The position numbers were made by a program, and so were the translations under genes. Positions 48,326 through 61,725 of a stretch of DNA of 64,000 nucleotides are shown in pieces. The stretch lies in NCBI GenBank assembly GCA_018343915.1, contig JABRWF010000001.1, positions 4,030,001 to 4,094,000 on the forward strand, read 5' to 3'. Below the pieces are notes generated by a model that was given only the letters and a program-made list of their open reading frames with translations, was not told the DNA's origin and did not search any database. Numbering within the stretch: the first letter of the stretch is position 1; the number at the start of each line of letters is the position of its first letter. The DNA comes from Agroathelia rolfsii. Taxonomy: Eukaryota; Basidiomycota; Agaricomycetes; Amylocorticiales; Amylocorticiaceae.

Positions 48326-50868
48326 ACGCCTACCGCACTATACCAGGATGATGACGATTGCCCATCGTCGTCGTGAGCGGTTGGCGTTTGTAATGAATGG
48401 TGCCAAGAAAAAAAAACAAGAATAATGACGAAAATAATAACGATCCGTATGTATGTGGGGCTGGCTGGGGAAGTAGGCCCCGCGCGCGTGTGTGCGTGGG
48501 GCTTTGGTTGTCTATGTATGAGGAATATATCATAAGGGATCTATAAAGGTGGATTTATTGGATTTATATCTTTTCTTTTCTTTTCTCTTCTCTTTTTGTG
48601 CCGTTTTTGTTTTCCTGTGCTTTCAATGGCTCAATGTTTTCTCTAACCCTATCCCCCCCTCCCACCATCATGTCATCATTGTCACTCTTTATTTTTGATG
48701 GGGGTTTTTTCTTTTTCGGTATCGGGCTTGTACTTTTTACTTTTTGTTCTTTCATCTAGGCGAAACCGACAGTTCATGCATGTTAGTGTGCAGATTCTTT
48801 TTGTTGTAGTTTTCTCTTCGTGTTTGTTATGTGCGTGCATTTGATCTAGTAGTGGTTATATCGTGTATTTTTTGTTTGTTTGTTGTAATAGTGAACTTTC
48901 TTTAGAGAATGACATGCAAAAACGAAAAATAGATAGATCTTTAGGGTGAATACTTGAGTGGTTGATCTGCTTGGTTATCAGCATTTTTGCTTCCCCTTGA
49001 GGCCATAAATAACGCTGGGGGGATGTTTTAAGTTACATCCCTATAATGAGGAGAAGCTTTCCCTCGCCTGCTCAGACACAAGTTGTTGGTTCTCCCATCC
49101 ACTACGCATGTGCTACTAGTACTGATAACGGTACCACTACATAAATGGCTCTTATTTCAGTTGTGGTGTTCGGGCATTCAGATATTTTATGATGTAAAAG
49201 GCTTTCCCGTGATCAATGTGTCGTTCTATTGTTCGCTACTGTTGCATATCGTACTAACCATTTCCATAGGCGGACAAAAGAGCTCTTCGGGTGTTCCTTG
49301 TCCCTAGTAGCTTCTTATTTACCTGATGCTGATATTTTACTCGTGCAGGGCAGGGGGTGATATGCCGGGATTGGGTACAACGCCATGTGTGCGGTTGAAT
49401 CTTTGAATATTAATATAAATGTGTTGAGTTCCCCCTGGTGGGGGGGAGAGATTATCAGCGTGCATAGCTCCACTATAGTATGCTCGTTGCAAGCTTAGGT
49501 GGCAGGTAAGCAATGATTGGCTCCTCTCCTTCCTGCCGAATCACCGGACACTATCTTCGCTTGAACCCGGGAGAAGGGGGAAAGTTGGCAAACGAAGAAA
49601 AATAAATGAATATTGCGTAGCAACAAAAGCTCGATTCAAACCCATGGAGAAAGAGAGGGTGGGTGGAAATCAAATTGCAGAGATGGAAACAGGGAACGTA
49701 TGAATATCATCAGTATCTTTTAGCTAGCTCCATCCAGACAATGCACAGCAAGAGTCAAATCGGAGACCAAACGAGCTTATTTATTTATTTATTTAATGCT
49801 ACGTAGAAAGTTTTAGGGAACTATGAGCATCTTGGGGATATAGATGGTTATCCCATTCTGTGTCTTGCACTTTTTTGTGGAAACACAAATGGGTCAAGAA
49901 CGATCAACTGACCAACCCCAATCAAGGTTTCGAGTGAGCCATGTTATCAGTGACATGTGCATGTGCACGAAGAAAGTGTGAATGATGATGACCATCGATG
50001 GCTTGTTGAGCCATTTTTTCATATCACACGGATTGGAGTAGGGATGTTATCTGTTCGACTAGTTCTGATCTGGACGGATAGAGGTGGGATCAACTGTCAA
50101 GCGTGTGGAATAGTCCATGTGCCAGTTGTATCAGTTGGACTGGAGAGGTGATTGACGTAAACGAGCGATAAAATCAATAGTTCCATGTGATAATCTGTCA
50201 AGCTTATATAAACTAGGCTACAAGTGGCGTCTTGATAAGACTAGGAAAACAACAGATACTGGTGATATGAGAGACGATGATAATATAGTCCTGGATACTC
50301 AGAGAAGGGTTGCAGATTTATTGATGATTATCTTCAGCAGAAGGAACGCATCTCGTCACGAAAACCGAATAGAATCAGCCAAAAGAGCTTAATTGAATGA
50401 CAGGGAGTCCTGGATGGATTAGAAACAAGGATTGCTCCTCTACCAGCTATTGTCACTATCCGCTGAAATACTTCATACTGTACGGAGCTGCGGCCAACGA
50501 TGCAAGAAATTTGGGTCTCAGAGACAATCTAGTACGGATTGATCATTACAGTCATCTCATGTTGAGCCAAAGTATAGCTAGAAGATACTGCAGGACAGTT
50601 AACTCGAATTTCTGGTGTCGGCATACACGATGTTGGGTGTGAGCGACATTCGAGCTAGTAGACTCCAAAACCAAATAGCCGATGATGTCGACGCAGTGCG
50701 GCTTCGGATCTTGTCCCCGCCATGCGCTCATACGGTTATTCCGCTACCAAATAGCCCTGACGCTCTCATATCGGTGACAGCCGTCTCAACTATGACCCGC
50801 CCGAGATGGTCAAATCCAATTAGCCTCTGCATCTTGCCCTCTTTCATCATTCAAGTTGGTCTGTGATA
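48326..50868. other. Intergenic region, 2.5 kb
   Basis: The transporter 3' flank is T-rich. A (TTTA) run lies near 49775-49797. No coding signal found on either strand. Confidence 0.4.
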
Positions 50869-53097
50869 ATGCTCGGGCTCAGAACTGTGTCTGCTCGACC
50901 TCTGCTACTCCGACAAGCTGCCAATGCACCAAACCTAGGGCGGAGCATCTTGGGCCGTCGAGCTCACAGCATCAACGCTAGTTCTCCCAAGCCCAAGTCT
51001 TCGCGCGGCCTCTGGTGCACACGTATACTGGGATCATCAACTCTACTGCTCGCAGGAACAGCCATTACTCTGGATCAAACAGACTCCTCCCTGCTCCCCC
51101 TAATACGGACCTATGTCGTTTATTCTGTAATCGGCGTCCCCTGGTTTGTCGATCACGCACCCGCCTTGCTGGAGGCGTGCTTATCAGTACCCATCCTGGG
51201 CTCTCTGACTGAATGGGCCGTTCGTCATACCTTCTTTGCACAGGTGCGAATGACTCCATTCATTCGAGACCCGTATTTGGCCTGATCCGACTATTATCGT
51301 CTTTTTTTTTCTCCTTTTGCACACCAAAGTTTGTGGGAGGAGACTCAGTCGCGGAATGTACACCGTTGTTGCATGAACTACGTAAACGTAACGCTGGGGT
51401 GTTGTTCAACTACAGTGTCGAGGTTGAAGAGCCGACCACTTCATCGGCTGAATCACCCTCTTCCGGACCGCCTCCGCATGAGCAAATATTGGAGGAGTTG
51501 TTAAGATCGATTGATGTTTCAGCCGACTTTGAGGATTCTTTGGGCAACAGGCCTCAGGATAGACGTACTTGGGTAGCTGTGAAAGTGGTATGTACACTCT
51601 TGACTAATCTTCTTCTTCACGGCAAATTGACTTGATTGTCTTATAGACAGCCTTGTTACCCGACCCCAATGCGCTCGTTCGGTTTTCCGAATATCTCATT
51701 CATTATAGACAGCTTCCAAAAGCTGTAGAGATAGCCTTTCCGGGCACACCAAGTGCATCCGACATGGATGTCGTCTGGCACAAGTCGGCGAACACAATAG
51801 ATATGTCGCTGTCCTCAGAGGATATTGCGTCCATCCGCGATCTCTACAACGCTCTCGACAAGATCTGTACTAGAGCTCAGGAGCGCAATGTGCGGATCAT
51901 GATAGACGCCGAATACAGGTGCGCAATCTGAGTTGTCATCACAATCTCCTGCTATTCGTTGTGTCTCATGCAACCGACTCCTTCTCTGCGCCGTTTTTAG
52001 TTGGTACCAAGTTAGTCATACTTAACTCTAAAAAGGCTAGTTATGGGTGCTAACAGTTTTTATTTTTGTGTTTGAGCGATCTATAGCCAGCGATAGATGC
52101 ACTCACATATGCGCTGACACGCCGGTTCAACGCACGTCCGCCAAAGGCCTCATCCTCGAATCGGCCGAAGATAGAAGAAGACAGTGAAAATGTTCAACCA
52201 TTGGTATACGGGACATACCAGGCCTATCTCCGCCGGTGAGAAGCTCAATCTTCTTCATGTTCTCTTAAAACATCCGTAGGCTGACGACGAAGCTTCTACG
52301 TGTGGTACATGCATATACTACTACTACCATCATCATCTTTAGAACACTCGAACATCTCGAATATTCGCTTGAAGATGCCAAAAAGCACAATTATATCCTC
52401 GGCGTGAAGCTCGTCAGGGGCGCCTATCATCACTACGAGGTCGAACAGCACGAGCGACGCCGACGCCACCACCGTGCCTTTTCATCCTCTCCACCTGCTT
52501 CCTCTTCCTCACATGCCATCTCGCCCGAAGAGCTGCCGCCCGTGTGGGAGACAAAAGAAGCGACAGACGCCTGCTACGATGCCTGTGCGGCGCTGATCGT
52601 GCGCGCGCTGGCGCCGTCCCCGCGCGACGCGCCCGTGGGGGTCATGTTCGGCACGCACAACGCAAAGAGCTGTTCGCGTGTCCTCTGGCACCTCGTCGAG
52701 GTCGGCTTGGCTTCCGCATCGATGCTGGCCAAGTCCGAGGACGCGCTGAGGCTCTCCCCGAGTCTCGGTGGTCGCTTGACGTTTGGGCAGCTGTATGGCA
52801 TGAGCGATGCGTTGTCTGATGATCTGATTGAGTGCACCAAGGGTACGGAGGCGCCGGTGGTTATCAAGTATTTGCCTTATGGGGCGCTGCGTGAGGTATC
52901 TTTCTATCTTTCTTCCTTGGGAAGCAAGAGAGGCACGGTTCTGACTGACTGATCGTCGCTGTGTCTCTTTGTAGGTGATGCCATACCTCTCGCGGCGCGC
53001 GATCGAGAACCGGACCATTTTAGGCGGTCAGGGTGGGGGTGCCGCCGCTGAACGGGAGCGCGCTTGGACGCTGATACGCAAGAGGTTGGGAATTTGA
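50869..53097 (+). CDS. PUT1: Proline dehydrogenase (mitochondrial), paralogue 2
   Basis: Exons: 50869-51243, 51330-51587, 51647-51918, 52002-52011, 52087-52235, 52343-52895, 52975-53097; 579 aa. The start MLGLRTVSARPLLLRQ is Arg-rich and acid-free, consistent with mitochondrial import. Core blocks match paralogue 1: VRIMIDAEYSWYQPAIDAL, YGTYQAYLRR, GVKLVRGAYHH, GVMFGTHNAKSC, FGQLYGMSD and the catalytic YLSRRAIEN (543-551). The 10-nt exon 4 is conserved. The intron that interrupts the Lys-Tyr codons before YVPYGAL in paralogue 1 is absent here (IKYLPYGAL is contiguous), and a ~20-residue Ser/Pro linker is missing. These differences show an old duplication rather than a recent copy. Residues 465-560 region has higher GC at third positions than paralogue 1. 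Confidence 0.94.
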
Positions 53098-54445
53098 AGT
53101 GTGCAATTGATGATGGGTAAATTTTTCACTTGGATTGAAAAGAACTTGGAGTGACAATCAAGTCTTGTCTACCATATGCACCAACTACTATTACTCGACC
53201 AGTCGTGTAATATATCCTGTTGCGGACCCACATAGAGACGGGGAATACCTTACTTGGTTTATGAGTTTGCATTTATTGTTTTTACTGTTAGTTTGAACAA
53301 TCGCGATCTCTGAATTAATCTATGTAATCGAATATAAAAGGAGCCCCGGCCGCCTGGGAGCAAGAACAAGTCGGAAAAGTCCCAGACTGTGCTGCCTTGG
53401 ATTGTATTTAAGAAATACCTATACTAAGAATTCTGTAGGTTTAGGAGACGGTAAAAGTTGTATTTGACGGAGCAGGGCTTTTAGCAGATACTTCGCCAAT
53501 GAATTCAGACTAAATAAATCGGCCTAACAAGGATGAGTTGTGCAGGCTGACAGGCACACACGGGTACCCAACCGCGGTCATCATCAATCTTTTTGAAAAC
53601 CTGACGATGATGAGTATATGGATATTCTAAAGGACAGAAAGATTCATTACATATGACTGGTTGTTGTACTTTTTGAACACCCTTGAGAGCGTCCTCTTTT
53701 TTTCTTTTCTTTCTTCAAGTTCAGCTCTTCTTTACCCCTTTTTTGGGTAGTCTATAAGCGCTATAGCAGGAAAGCTTTTCGTAAGAATATTATTGGCGAA
53801 GAGCGGCAGCCACTATTTATAGCTCAAGCTGTTACCTCTGTAATAGCAGACACAACTCAGCAAATAACCCGGGGGGGGGGGGACCATTCTTTTCCTAGTT
53901 CAGATACATCTGGATGATCGAACATGGATACCGGTACCTGTTGGATCTCGGTGGACAAACCACTATTCTTGAGTATGATTATCTCTAGGCGTAATGCATA
54001 TAGGCAAATTTAGTGCACATGAATACTACAGTCACACAATGACATCTGGCTCGTCCACCTGTTCTGCCATGTAAGGGTATAGGGTATATGGTTGTGATGA
54101 GCAGACGGAGACCTTACATTCTTAGGCCAAATTGGCCAGTAAAGAAGTGAGCTCCGATGAGAAATTACTATCATTGGCCTCTATGGAAGAGAACTTGGTT
54201 TCCATCATGATCCCGGTGTATAGTCATGTGGATGCGGTATTGTCGAGGACGTACTGGTGCTAGTGGCAGCGAACGCTTACTAATGTGGAACGGATGGGCC
54301 TGAATATGCTAAAGCGAAGACAACTAAGATTATCTTGGCTAATGCTAGTACTATTAGCAATGGCTGTGCCTGAGGTTGGACGTAATGGCCATAAATGGCA
54401 TCATAGCAGCAGTACTAGGCGAGGCACCATATCTGTCTGCTCTTG
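53098..54445. other. Intergenic region before the glycoside hydrolase
   Basis: No gene supported. G12 run near 53870. An alternative first exon of the next gene (ATG at 54306, a signal-peptide-like hydrophobic stretch) falls here. Confidence 0.35.
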
Positions 54446-57400
54446 ATGCTCGCTCTGGCAGGCGGCGTACACAACACCAAACGGCACCTGATCTTCATCG
54501 CTCTCATCCTGCCCACCATCATCGTCAGTGCCAACATCACCAACCAGTGTCCCAACAAGCCTGAATTCGAGCGCACATCGCTGACAACAGCGTTCATCGA
54601 CAGCAAGACAATGACTATGTATTCCTCCGGCGAGGCAGGCCCGTCGACGTCAACATCGGCGTCAGGCATGGCCAAGCGTATACGCAGGTCATCATCGTCT
54701 TCGTCCATACCAAAGACAACACGTGGGCTGACTGCGATATTATTGACTATAGAGCCGATCCGAGCACAATTCAAGACAAGTTTTTGGTAGGATACCAAGC
54801 ATGGTAAGTATGCTTTCAAGTTGAGCATCGCCATCGCTCGGTGTCTTTGCAATACAACACTTTGGCACCTAGCCCCTTTACTAACTCCACTCCTAACTCT
54901 ACACAGGTTCCACTGCCCTGGAGATGGAGAGCCCATATACGAAGGCAGGCAACCAACGAACTTGATAGGTCCAAATCATAATATCCGTATACTGATGATG
55001 AGCACTCGTTCCATTCAGGACACCACGGCTGGCTCCACTGGTTTAATGCACCTCCCGAGCACGGCGGGCACATCAACACCGATCTCTGGCCTGACTTTTC
55101 AGAGTATGATGCCGATGAGCTATACCCCGCCCCGGGGATGCACTACGCCAACGGCGAGCAGGTCTATTTGTACTCTAATCGTAATGCAAAGACTGTTCAG
55201 CGGTGGGTCATGTGTGATCCAAGAGTGGGTATATTCTAATGCAAGAGTCTTTGCTGCATAGACATTTCCATTGGATGGCGACACACGGTGTCGACGGCGC
55301 GATGCTTCAGCGCTTTCTGAACATCGCTGCGCCCGGAAATGAAGGCAGCCGCAAGCTGCGCGACGATATCGGTGATCTCGTGCGTGATGCAGCGGAGAAG
55401 GAAGGGAGAACCTACGCTATCATGTATGTGTACTTTTCAGAGCAAAGTATCTTTCTAAATCTATGTATACATACAGGTATGACGTCTCCGGGATCCCGAA
55501 CGACATGGTACACGACCTGCTGATCGAGGATTGGAAACATCTCTTGCGCAACAAGAATGTGCTCGCTAGTCCCAACTACCTCCACGAGGGTGGTAAACCT
55601 GTTATTGTTCTCTGGGGTATGTATGGAAGCTGAGGATATTTAAACTTTCTGTCTAAAACAACCACCCCCCCCCCTTGTGCGTTTGCTTTCTGATTGAATA
55701 GGCTTTGGTCTCGGTGATCGGGGACACACACCAGCTACCGTACGCGCCGTGGCACAGTCCATGCGCGCAGCCATCCCCGGCGGGGACGCATACATCATGG
55801 CGGGCGTCGCCGCCGGCTGGCGCACGGGCACGGCGGACGCCGATCCTGACCCAGAGCTGGCGAAGGTCTGGTTGGAAGAGTACGATGCCATCTCGCCCTG
55901 GACGATTGGGCGGTACAACAGCGAGGAGAGCGCGGATGCGTTTGCAAGGGAGCGTATGCGCGGAGATGTGGATGCTATTAATGCGCATAATGAGCGGGTG
56001 AGGGAGTCTGGGGAAGGGAGGAAGGTGGATTACGTGCCTGTGATTCAGCCTGGGAGTTCGGTGAGCTTTTTTTTTTTTTCACGTCCTTTGCTCGGACGGT
56101 ACTCTGAAGATGTTGATTATATATAGGGACATAATACTTCCCATGGTCAATGGAACTTCAACGACGCCAAGCGTAATGGCGGTCGATTCTTGTGGAGACA
56201 GATTTATAATGCGCGCAAGCTCGGCGTGCGAACCATGTACGGCGCCATGTGGGATGAGTATGTGCCCGTTTGTCGTTGCTTGTATTTAATACCAACTCCT
56301 CATTCATTTTCTTTCTTTCTTAGGTACGACGAAGGGACGGCATACATGCCCGTCGTAGTTCACAAGCGGCAGCTGCCCATCATGGGCAAGACGAGGTTCA
56401 TGGCCCTCGACGAAGATGGCTACCACGACCTTACACCGGACTGGTGCGTGGTTTTATTTTTATTTTTCTAGCACACATTGTGTTCCAACCATATTTGACG
56501 AAAATAGGTACATGCGCATCGCAGGCTTTGCAGCCGAAATACTCAAAGGCGAGCGATCCGTACACGAGACCTTTCCCATCAAGGATGTATACGATTATTG
56601 GGCATCGAGGCCAAAGTACGAATACTACGATCCCGCAGCTGAAGAGGCTGCGCGCAATGAGTGGGCGCGCGAACGGGATAAGAAGTTGCCAGGCTTACCC
56701 ACCGCGGTGGATGGTTTTGGGAACGACAAGGGCGAGGAGGAAGATGTGCCGCCGCCGCCGTATTCGTTGGAAGATGATACAACACTGGCACCAGCACCAG
56801 TAGTGGCGTCTCCTCCGCCGTCGTCGTCGTCTTTATCATTTCCGCCCCTTATTGTCACCTCGCCTCAGCCAGTACAAGACGGCACGGTAGCAGCACTATC
56901 GGAAGATTTTGCGCGTCAGGCGCCATTTGGTTCATCATCGTCTTCATCATCTTCGTCATCATCACCGAGGCCGCCGCCACCGCCCCGTCATCCGTCCACG
57001 AGGCCATTAACGTACACACCCTCGGCTGCTCTGCGCCCGCCTCCGCGACATCCATCGGTGCCTCCTTCGCCATCATCCTCGTCTACATCGCCTGGTGGTG
57101 GTCCGCCGCCGCCGCCTGTGCCGCAGCAGAGCCGGCCGGGCAGCTTTGTAGCCGCCGCCCCATCTTCTCCGCCGCCTCCACTGGCACCGCGGCCAGCACA
57201 AGGCCAAGGGCTAGGAAGCCAGTCGTCGTTGCCTTATGCTTCGTACGGCGGCGGCAGTCGTCCGGTGTCCGCGATGATACCTCAGCCGCAGGACGATCGG
57301 GAGGAGTATGTTCACCAGCACCACCACCATCATCATAGTCACAGTCACAGCCAGCACCATCATCACCGCCCTGGAAGCAGCCCCAGTGGGAGTGGGGGCT

Positions 57401-58028
57401 TTGCGCCGCCACTAGGACCTCCTCCGGGCAGCATGCGACCCCAGTCTGCGGCGGGATATGGACCGTCGTCCATACCGTCGCCGAGTAGTCTGCCTCCAAG
57501 GCCGAGACCGACCTCGCCGCCGTCGACGTGCCCGCCTATGCCAGAGCCGATGTCCCCAACGTCGCCGTCGTCGCCACCATCGTTGGCTCCGCATGGACAT
57601 GGGGGATACGCACCCGTTTTCGGCCCCTCGCCGTCTTCCTCCCCGCCTACTATTCCCAGGCCGAATCCAAGTCCCAGTCCTGGACCCGGTGGACAAGGGG
57701 GGAGGTATAACCCACCGTCTGGCCCGCCCCCGCCTGGGATGAGTAGTTATGGCCCGCCTCCGGGGCCACCGCCGGTGCAAGGGCAAGGGTATGGCCCGTA
57801 CGGTGGTAGTGCTGGGCCGTATGCACCATACGCGCCGTACACGCCTTATTATTCATCGTCGTTGCCCCCGGGTGGAGGTGGAGGGCCGATGGCGTTTCCA
57901 CAAGCGCAGCCGTATTATGGTGGGCAGCAGCAGCAGCAGCCACCACCGCCACGACCACAGTTTGGTCTCCCTCCTGGACAACAATATCATCATCATCAGC
58001 AACAACCACAACCACCACAACAACAACC

Positions 58029-58060
<32 letters not shown>

Positions 58061-58131
58061 GTGGTGGACAGTCGAGGCTTACGCCGCAGTCGGTCGTGAA
58101 TCGTGTTTGGGGGATGTTGAATTCGATTTGA
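54446..58131 (+). CDS. GH71/GH99-like glycoside hydrolase with long Pro/Ser/His/Gln-rich tail
   Basis: Proposed exons: 54446-54523, 54604-54803, 54907-54944, 55019-55202, 55262-55423, 55477-55616, 55702-56060, 56127-56257, 56324-56443, 56508-58131; 1011 aa. The 5' end is the weak part: a hydrophobic first exon (HLIFIALILPTII) is joined by a good GTCAGT intron. The catalytic region (about 85-515) carries DYRADPSTIQDKFLVGYQAW, HHGWLHWFN, FHWMATHGVDGAMLQRF, YAIMYDVSG, GKPVIVLWGFG, DAISPWTIGRYN, GVRTMYGAMWDEYDEGTA and ALDEDGYHDLTPDWYMRIAGF. This set matches fungal and bacterial hydrolase-like proteins of the GH71/GH99 superfamily; the exact sugar is unknown. The last ~490 residues are low complexity with PPPPYSLEDD, poly-Ser, a His-rich run (57321-57367) and poly-Gln (58030-58059). 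The third intron needs a GC donor. Confidence 0.8.
58030..58059 (+). repeat. CAG/CAA microsatellite coding poly-Gln
   Basis: About ten CAG codons in a row inside the hydrolase reading frame, adding to a longer CAA/CAG-rich tract from 57926. Confidence 0.8.
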
Positions 58132-59406
58132 GATGTGAAAGAAGAAGTGTGGTCATTATTTGCTCGTAAATGGGGATATAATTCTTGATTGTTGATTGAA
58201 GTTGCTGGGCTTCGAGTTTGTTGGGGCCGCAAGATGGGGAGGCGAGATGTAGTACTAATCAGGCTTCTTGGTGTAGTTGTTGTTGTTAGCTCTGTGTATG
58301 ACAGATACTACTCCCAAAGGGGAAAATGCTAGAAGTACTGAATATAGCTTGGACGATATTGATGATAGACCCTCAAACTGTATTATCACTAATGGTATTA
58401 AAGAACGCGACAAGACCAGAATAAGCAACTAGGCGCCGTAGTATATCATCCACAGAATATGCCTTATTTGTGAGCCCGTAGATCATACATATACCATATG
58501 TCATACTTTAAGAATAAAGCTTATTGGCCTTGTCACGAGTGGGGTTGTTTTTTTTTTTTTTTTCATTAAACTTTTTTGTGTTTATTGGCGATTGTCTGAT
58601 GACTCATCCTCTTTCCCTTCGCTTGCTCAACAACCTTTGGGACTCCTACCTCGCACGAAATGGACCCAATAGATTGTCTTGCCTATAAGGCAGTGGGCCA
58701 ATATTTATTTAATCAACGTTTTAGACACTTGAGTGATTGGAAAACAACAGCATGTGTTATAGTTTATATAGTGTCAAAAGTACGACATGCAGTGCCCTTT
58801 GGTGTATGTGTGAAGGAGGCCGAAAAGGGTAACAAAAAGAGGGCAGAAGATGGGATCGATCTGGGCATAGTAATAAGCTCTCCTCGGAATTGGCAAAAAG
58901 GAGAGGGGGGGTGGGGTTCTTGTTGTACGTAAGCGACAGATACATTTTTCCCGTGCGTGTATTTTGGTATCGAGGTTTAGTATGTTGCGGGCTCTGTATG
59001 CTATATGTGTATAGATCAAATGACCGTCTTTTGCAGACAGATCGATATGAGCTGAGTGGGAGGGGAGGGAAGGGAGATGGAATTCAGTCATCTGCCGCAA
59101 GCAAGAAGCAAGGCGTAAGAAGAGGCAGGGGCAGGCAGGGCGTGTGCCTGCAGAATCGAGGACGACGACGACGAGGAGAAGGACATGAGTCTGGCCATCA
59201 GTAATAATCCCATCGTGGCCGTCTGTCTTGAGTCTGTCAGCTCTCTTCTGCCAACTCTCTTTTACTCTCACTCTTGATGGTCCACTAGGCGTGTGTCTCT
59301 TTATTAATAAAACCACCCTGCCTGCTGCTGCCTCCACCACCTCGTTCTCTTTCTCACTTTCTCTCTGTGTGTGTATGTGCTCTGTTTCACTCTCTGCCTT
59401 TCATAT
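58132..59406. other. Intergenic region before the zinc-finger gene
   Basis: T16 run near 58548. No gene supported. The overlapping frames at 58660-59340 on both strands have no recognised similarity. Confidence 0.4.
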
Positions 59407-61690
59407 ATGAATACGAGCCAAGTAGCTGGTACTATGAGCGGCGCTGTCACGAGCCACACCAGACTTGCGGCGTCTCCATCGTTTAGGCCTCCAGTTGATG
59501 TTTGCACCAATGGTGATCCCTCTTCAGCTGCTGCTGCTGGTAGACCAATGCCCTTCCTCCCGCCTGCAAAGGCTCGATGGCTACCTTCTATGCAGGGCGA
59601 TCGTAACTTCCCCCCGATGAACGACCACCACGGCTATTATTCTACGCATTATCCGTCTTCCTGCCCATCTTCTTTTTCGCCGTCATCGTCATCAACATCA
59701 ACATCATCATACCGCCGTCCCTCGACAGCCTCGACAGCAGCTGCTACTACTGCTGCTGCTGCTGCGACCACAACGGACCATCCGGCCCAATCATCAGTCT
59801 TCTCGGCTTGGCCCCAGAACGCCACAGTGTATATGGATACCCTCTTCCCTCTCTCGTCGCGCACGCTGCCAGTCTATTATAACTTCCCCGGCCCATCTTC
59901 GCATGCATCGCCGGTGAGTGTTTATACCGTCTTATCTCTTGTTCTGCATATGCCTACTGGATCCTTGTTGCGGCCCTCGCTCCGTCCCATGTCCCCCATC
60001 TTTATCCTTCTAGCTCGTTCTTCCCGGGCGAGGTTAGTATGCGACTCATCCTCATATGAACCCGTCATCAGTCCGACGCGTTCACATGTGCATATGATCA
60101 TATTCGAGGCAGTAAACAACATATATATACATTCCTCATTATTGACATGCTGTCTAACTTCAATTCACACTCCTCTCATCCCACTCCCCCTCCCCCCTCT
60201 CTTTCCTCTCTCACGCAAAATCCCTTGATTTACTATTGATTTTCTTTTCTCTTTGTATTGTATAGGATCCTCATACCCGTGATCAACCACGCACATTTCC
60301 ACAACCATCCTTGGCATCATCGTCGACATCATCGGCATTACCATCTTCCCTGACTGTTACTGCTGCTGCTTCTTCATTATCTTCGTCTTCGTATACTTAC
60401 CCATCACTATCGGCACCGCTGACATCCCATTTCCAAACTCGGTCGAATACTACTACGATGGGCTTGACGCTTCCCCACCCGTCTTCTGACATCCCCCTGT
60501 CTTCTTCAACATCTTCCTCCTCCTCCTCCTCGTCTTCATCTTCATCCTCGTTTTCGGATTCTTCCGCTTCCTCCTTGTCCCCACCCGACCCTTCATCGTC
60601 GGCAACACCCGACTACTCGTCATTCTCAGCTTCACCGCCACCACCACCATCTTCGAGATCTTCGACAGCAACAGCGACAACGGCAGAGTTCATGGGGAAC
60701 AGCCAGAGTGCAGTTTTCTTGTCTAACACTTCTCTTGTGGATAGCAACAACGATAATGATGATGGCGATTACAACCGCGCTTCGGGACAAGAACAACAAC
60801 AACGACAACGACAACTACAGCCAACAGCCATGACATCCCAAACGCGGCGACACGAACCTGCACGTCCACAGGTCACCGTGCAAAATCTCCAAGCAGCAGG
60901 AGGTGGGGCACGGCAAGGTCCTCCATCCGCTAGTGTCGGTACCCATGCCGGCGCCGGTGCTAGCACTTGCTCTTCCACCGACCCCCCTCGCCCTCCCAAC
61001 CGCCGTCCGCCGCGCGTCGCGCGGGATATCAAGCGACCGTATGCCTGTACGCAGTGTCACAAGGCGTTTGACAGGCCTAGCACGTTAAAAAAGGTGTGTG
61101 TGTATATATCAAAAAAAGGCTTTTTGTATATCATCCTTCTTTGTTTATGTTTGTTGTTCCGTTTTGCTTCGTTTCACCTTTGTTATTTCTCATTTATTTT
61201 ATTTTATTTCATCATCTCGTGGTTGCTTGCCCTTTGCAAAGGAAGTGTATATATGCTGACTAGATCGTCACCCACCCCCCTCTTTATGCATGTGCATATG
61301 TGCAGCATAATCTTGTACATACAGGTGAAAAATGTAAGCATGGCTCTTGAATTTGATTTGATTTGTATATACTCATCCTCACCTTCACCCCTTTTTTCTT
61401 TTTAATACAAAAAAAAAAAAAGCCCACGAATGTTCAATGTGCGGACGGAGATTTGGCGTGATGTCGAATCTGAATAGGCACTTCAAGTCGTGTCCTGTTA
61501 AGCGGCAGGAGGAGGAAAGGGCGGCAGCAGTAGCATCGACAGCGTCGTCGTCGTCGTCGTCGTCGTCGTTTGTGGCAGAAGAGGGTGCTAGTAGTGCTGT
61601 GGCTGGTGGTAGCGACGGAACGGGTGAAGAGCTCGAGGGTCGTCGTGGTGTAGAGGAGTCTGGCGTCGATCCTGCGACAACAACAGGCGT

Positions 61691-61725
<35 letters not shown>

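Noticed and set aside
54306..54374. Alternative signal-peptide first exon for the glycoside hydrolase
   Set aside because: It can be joined in phase, but needs a GTTGGA donor and a 229-nt intron; the first exon at 54446 gives an 80-nt intron with a better donor and branch site. Not excluded.
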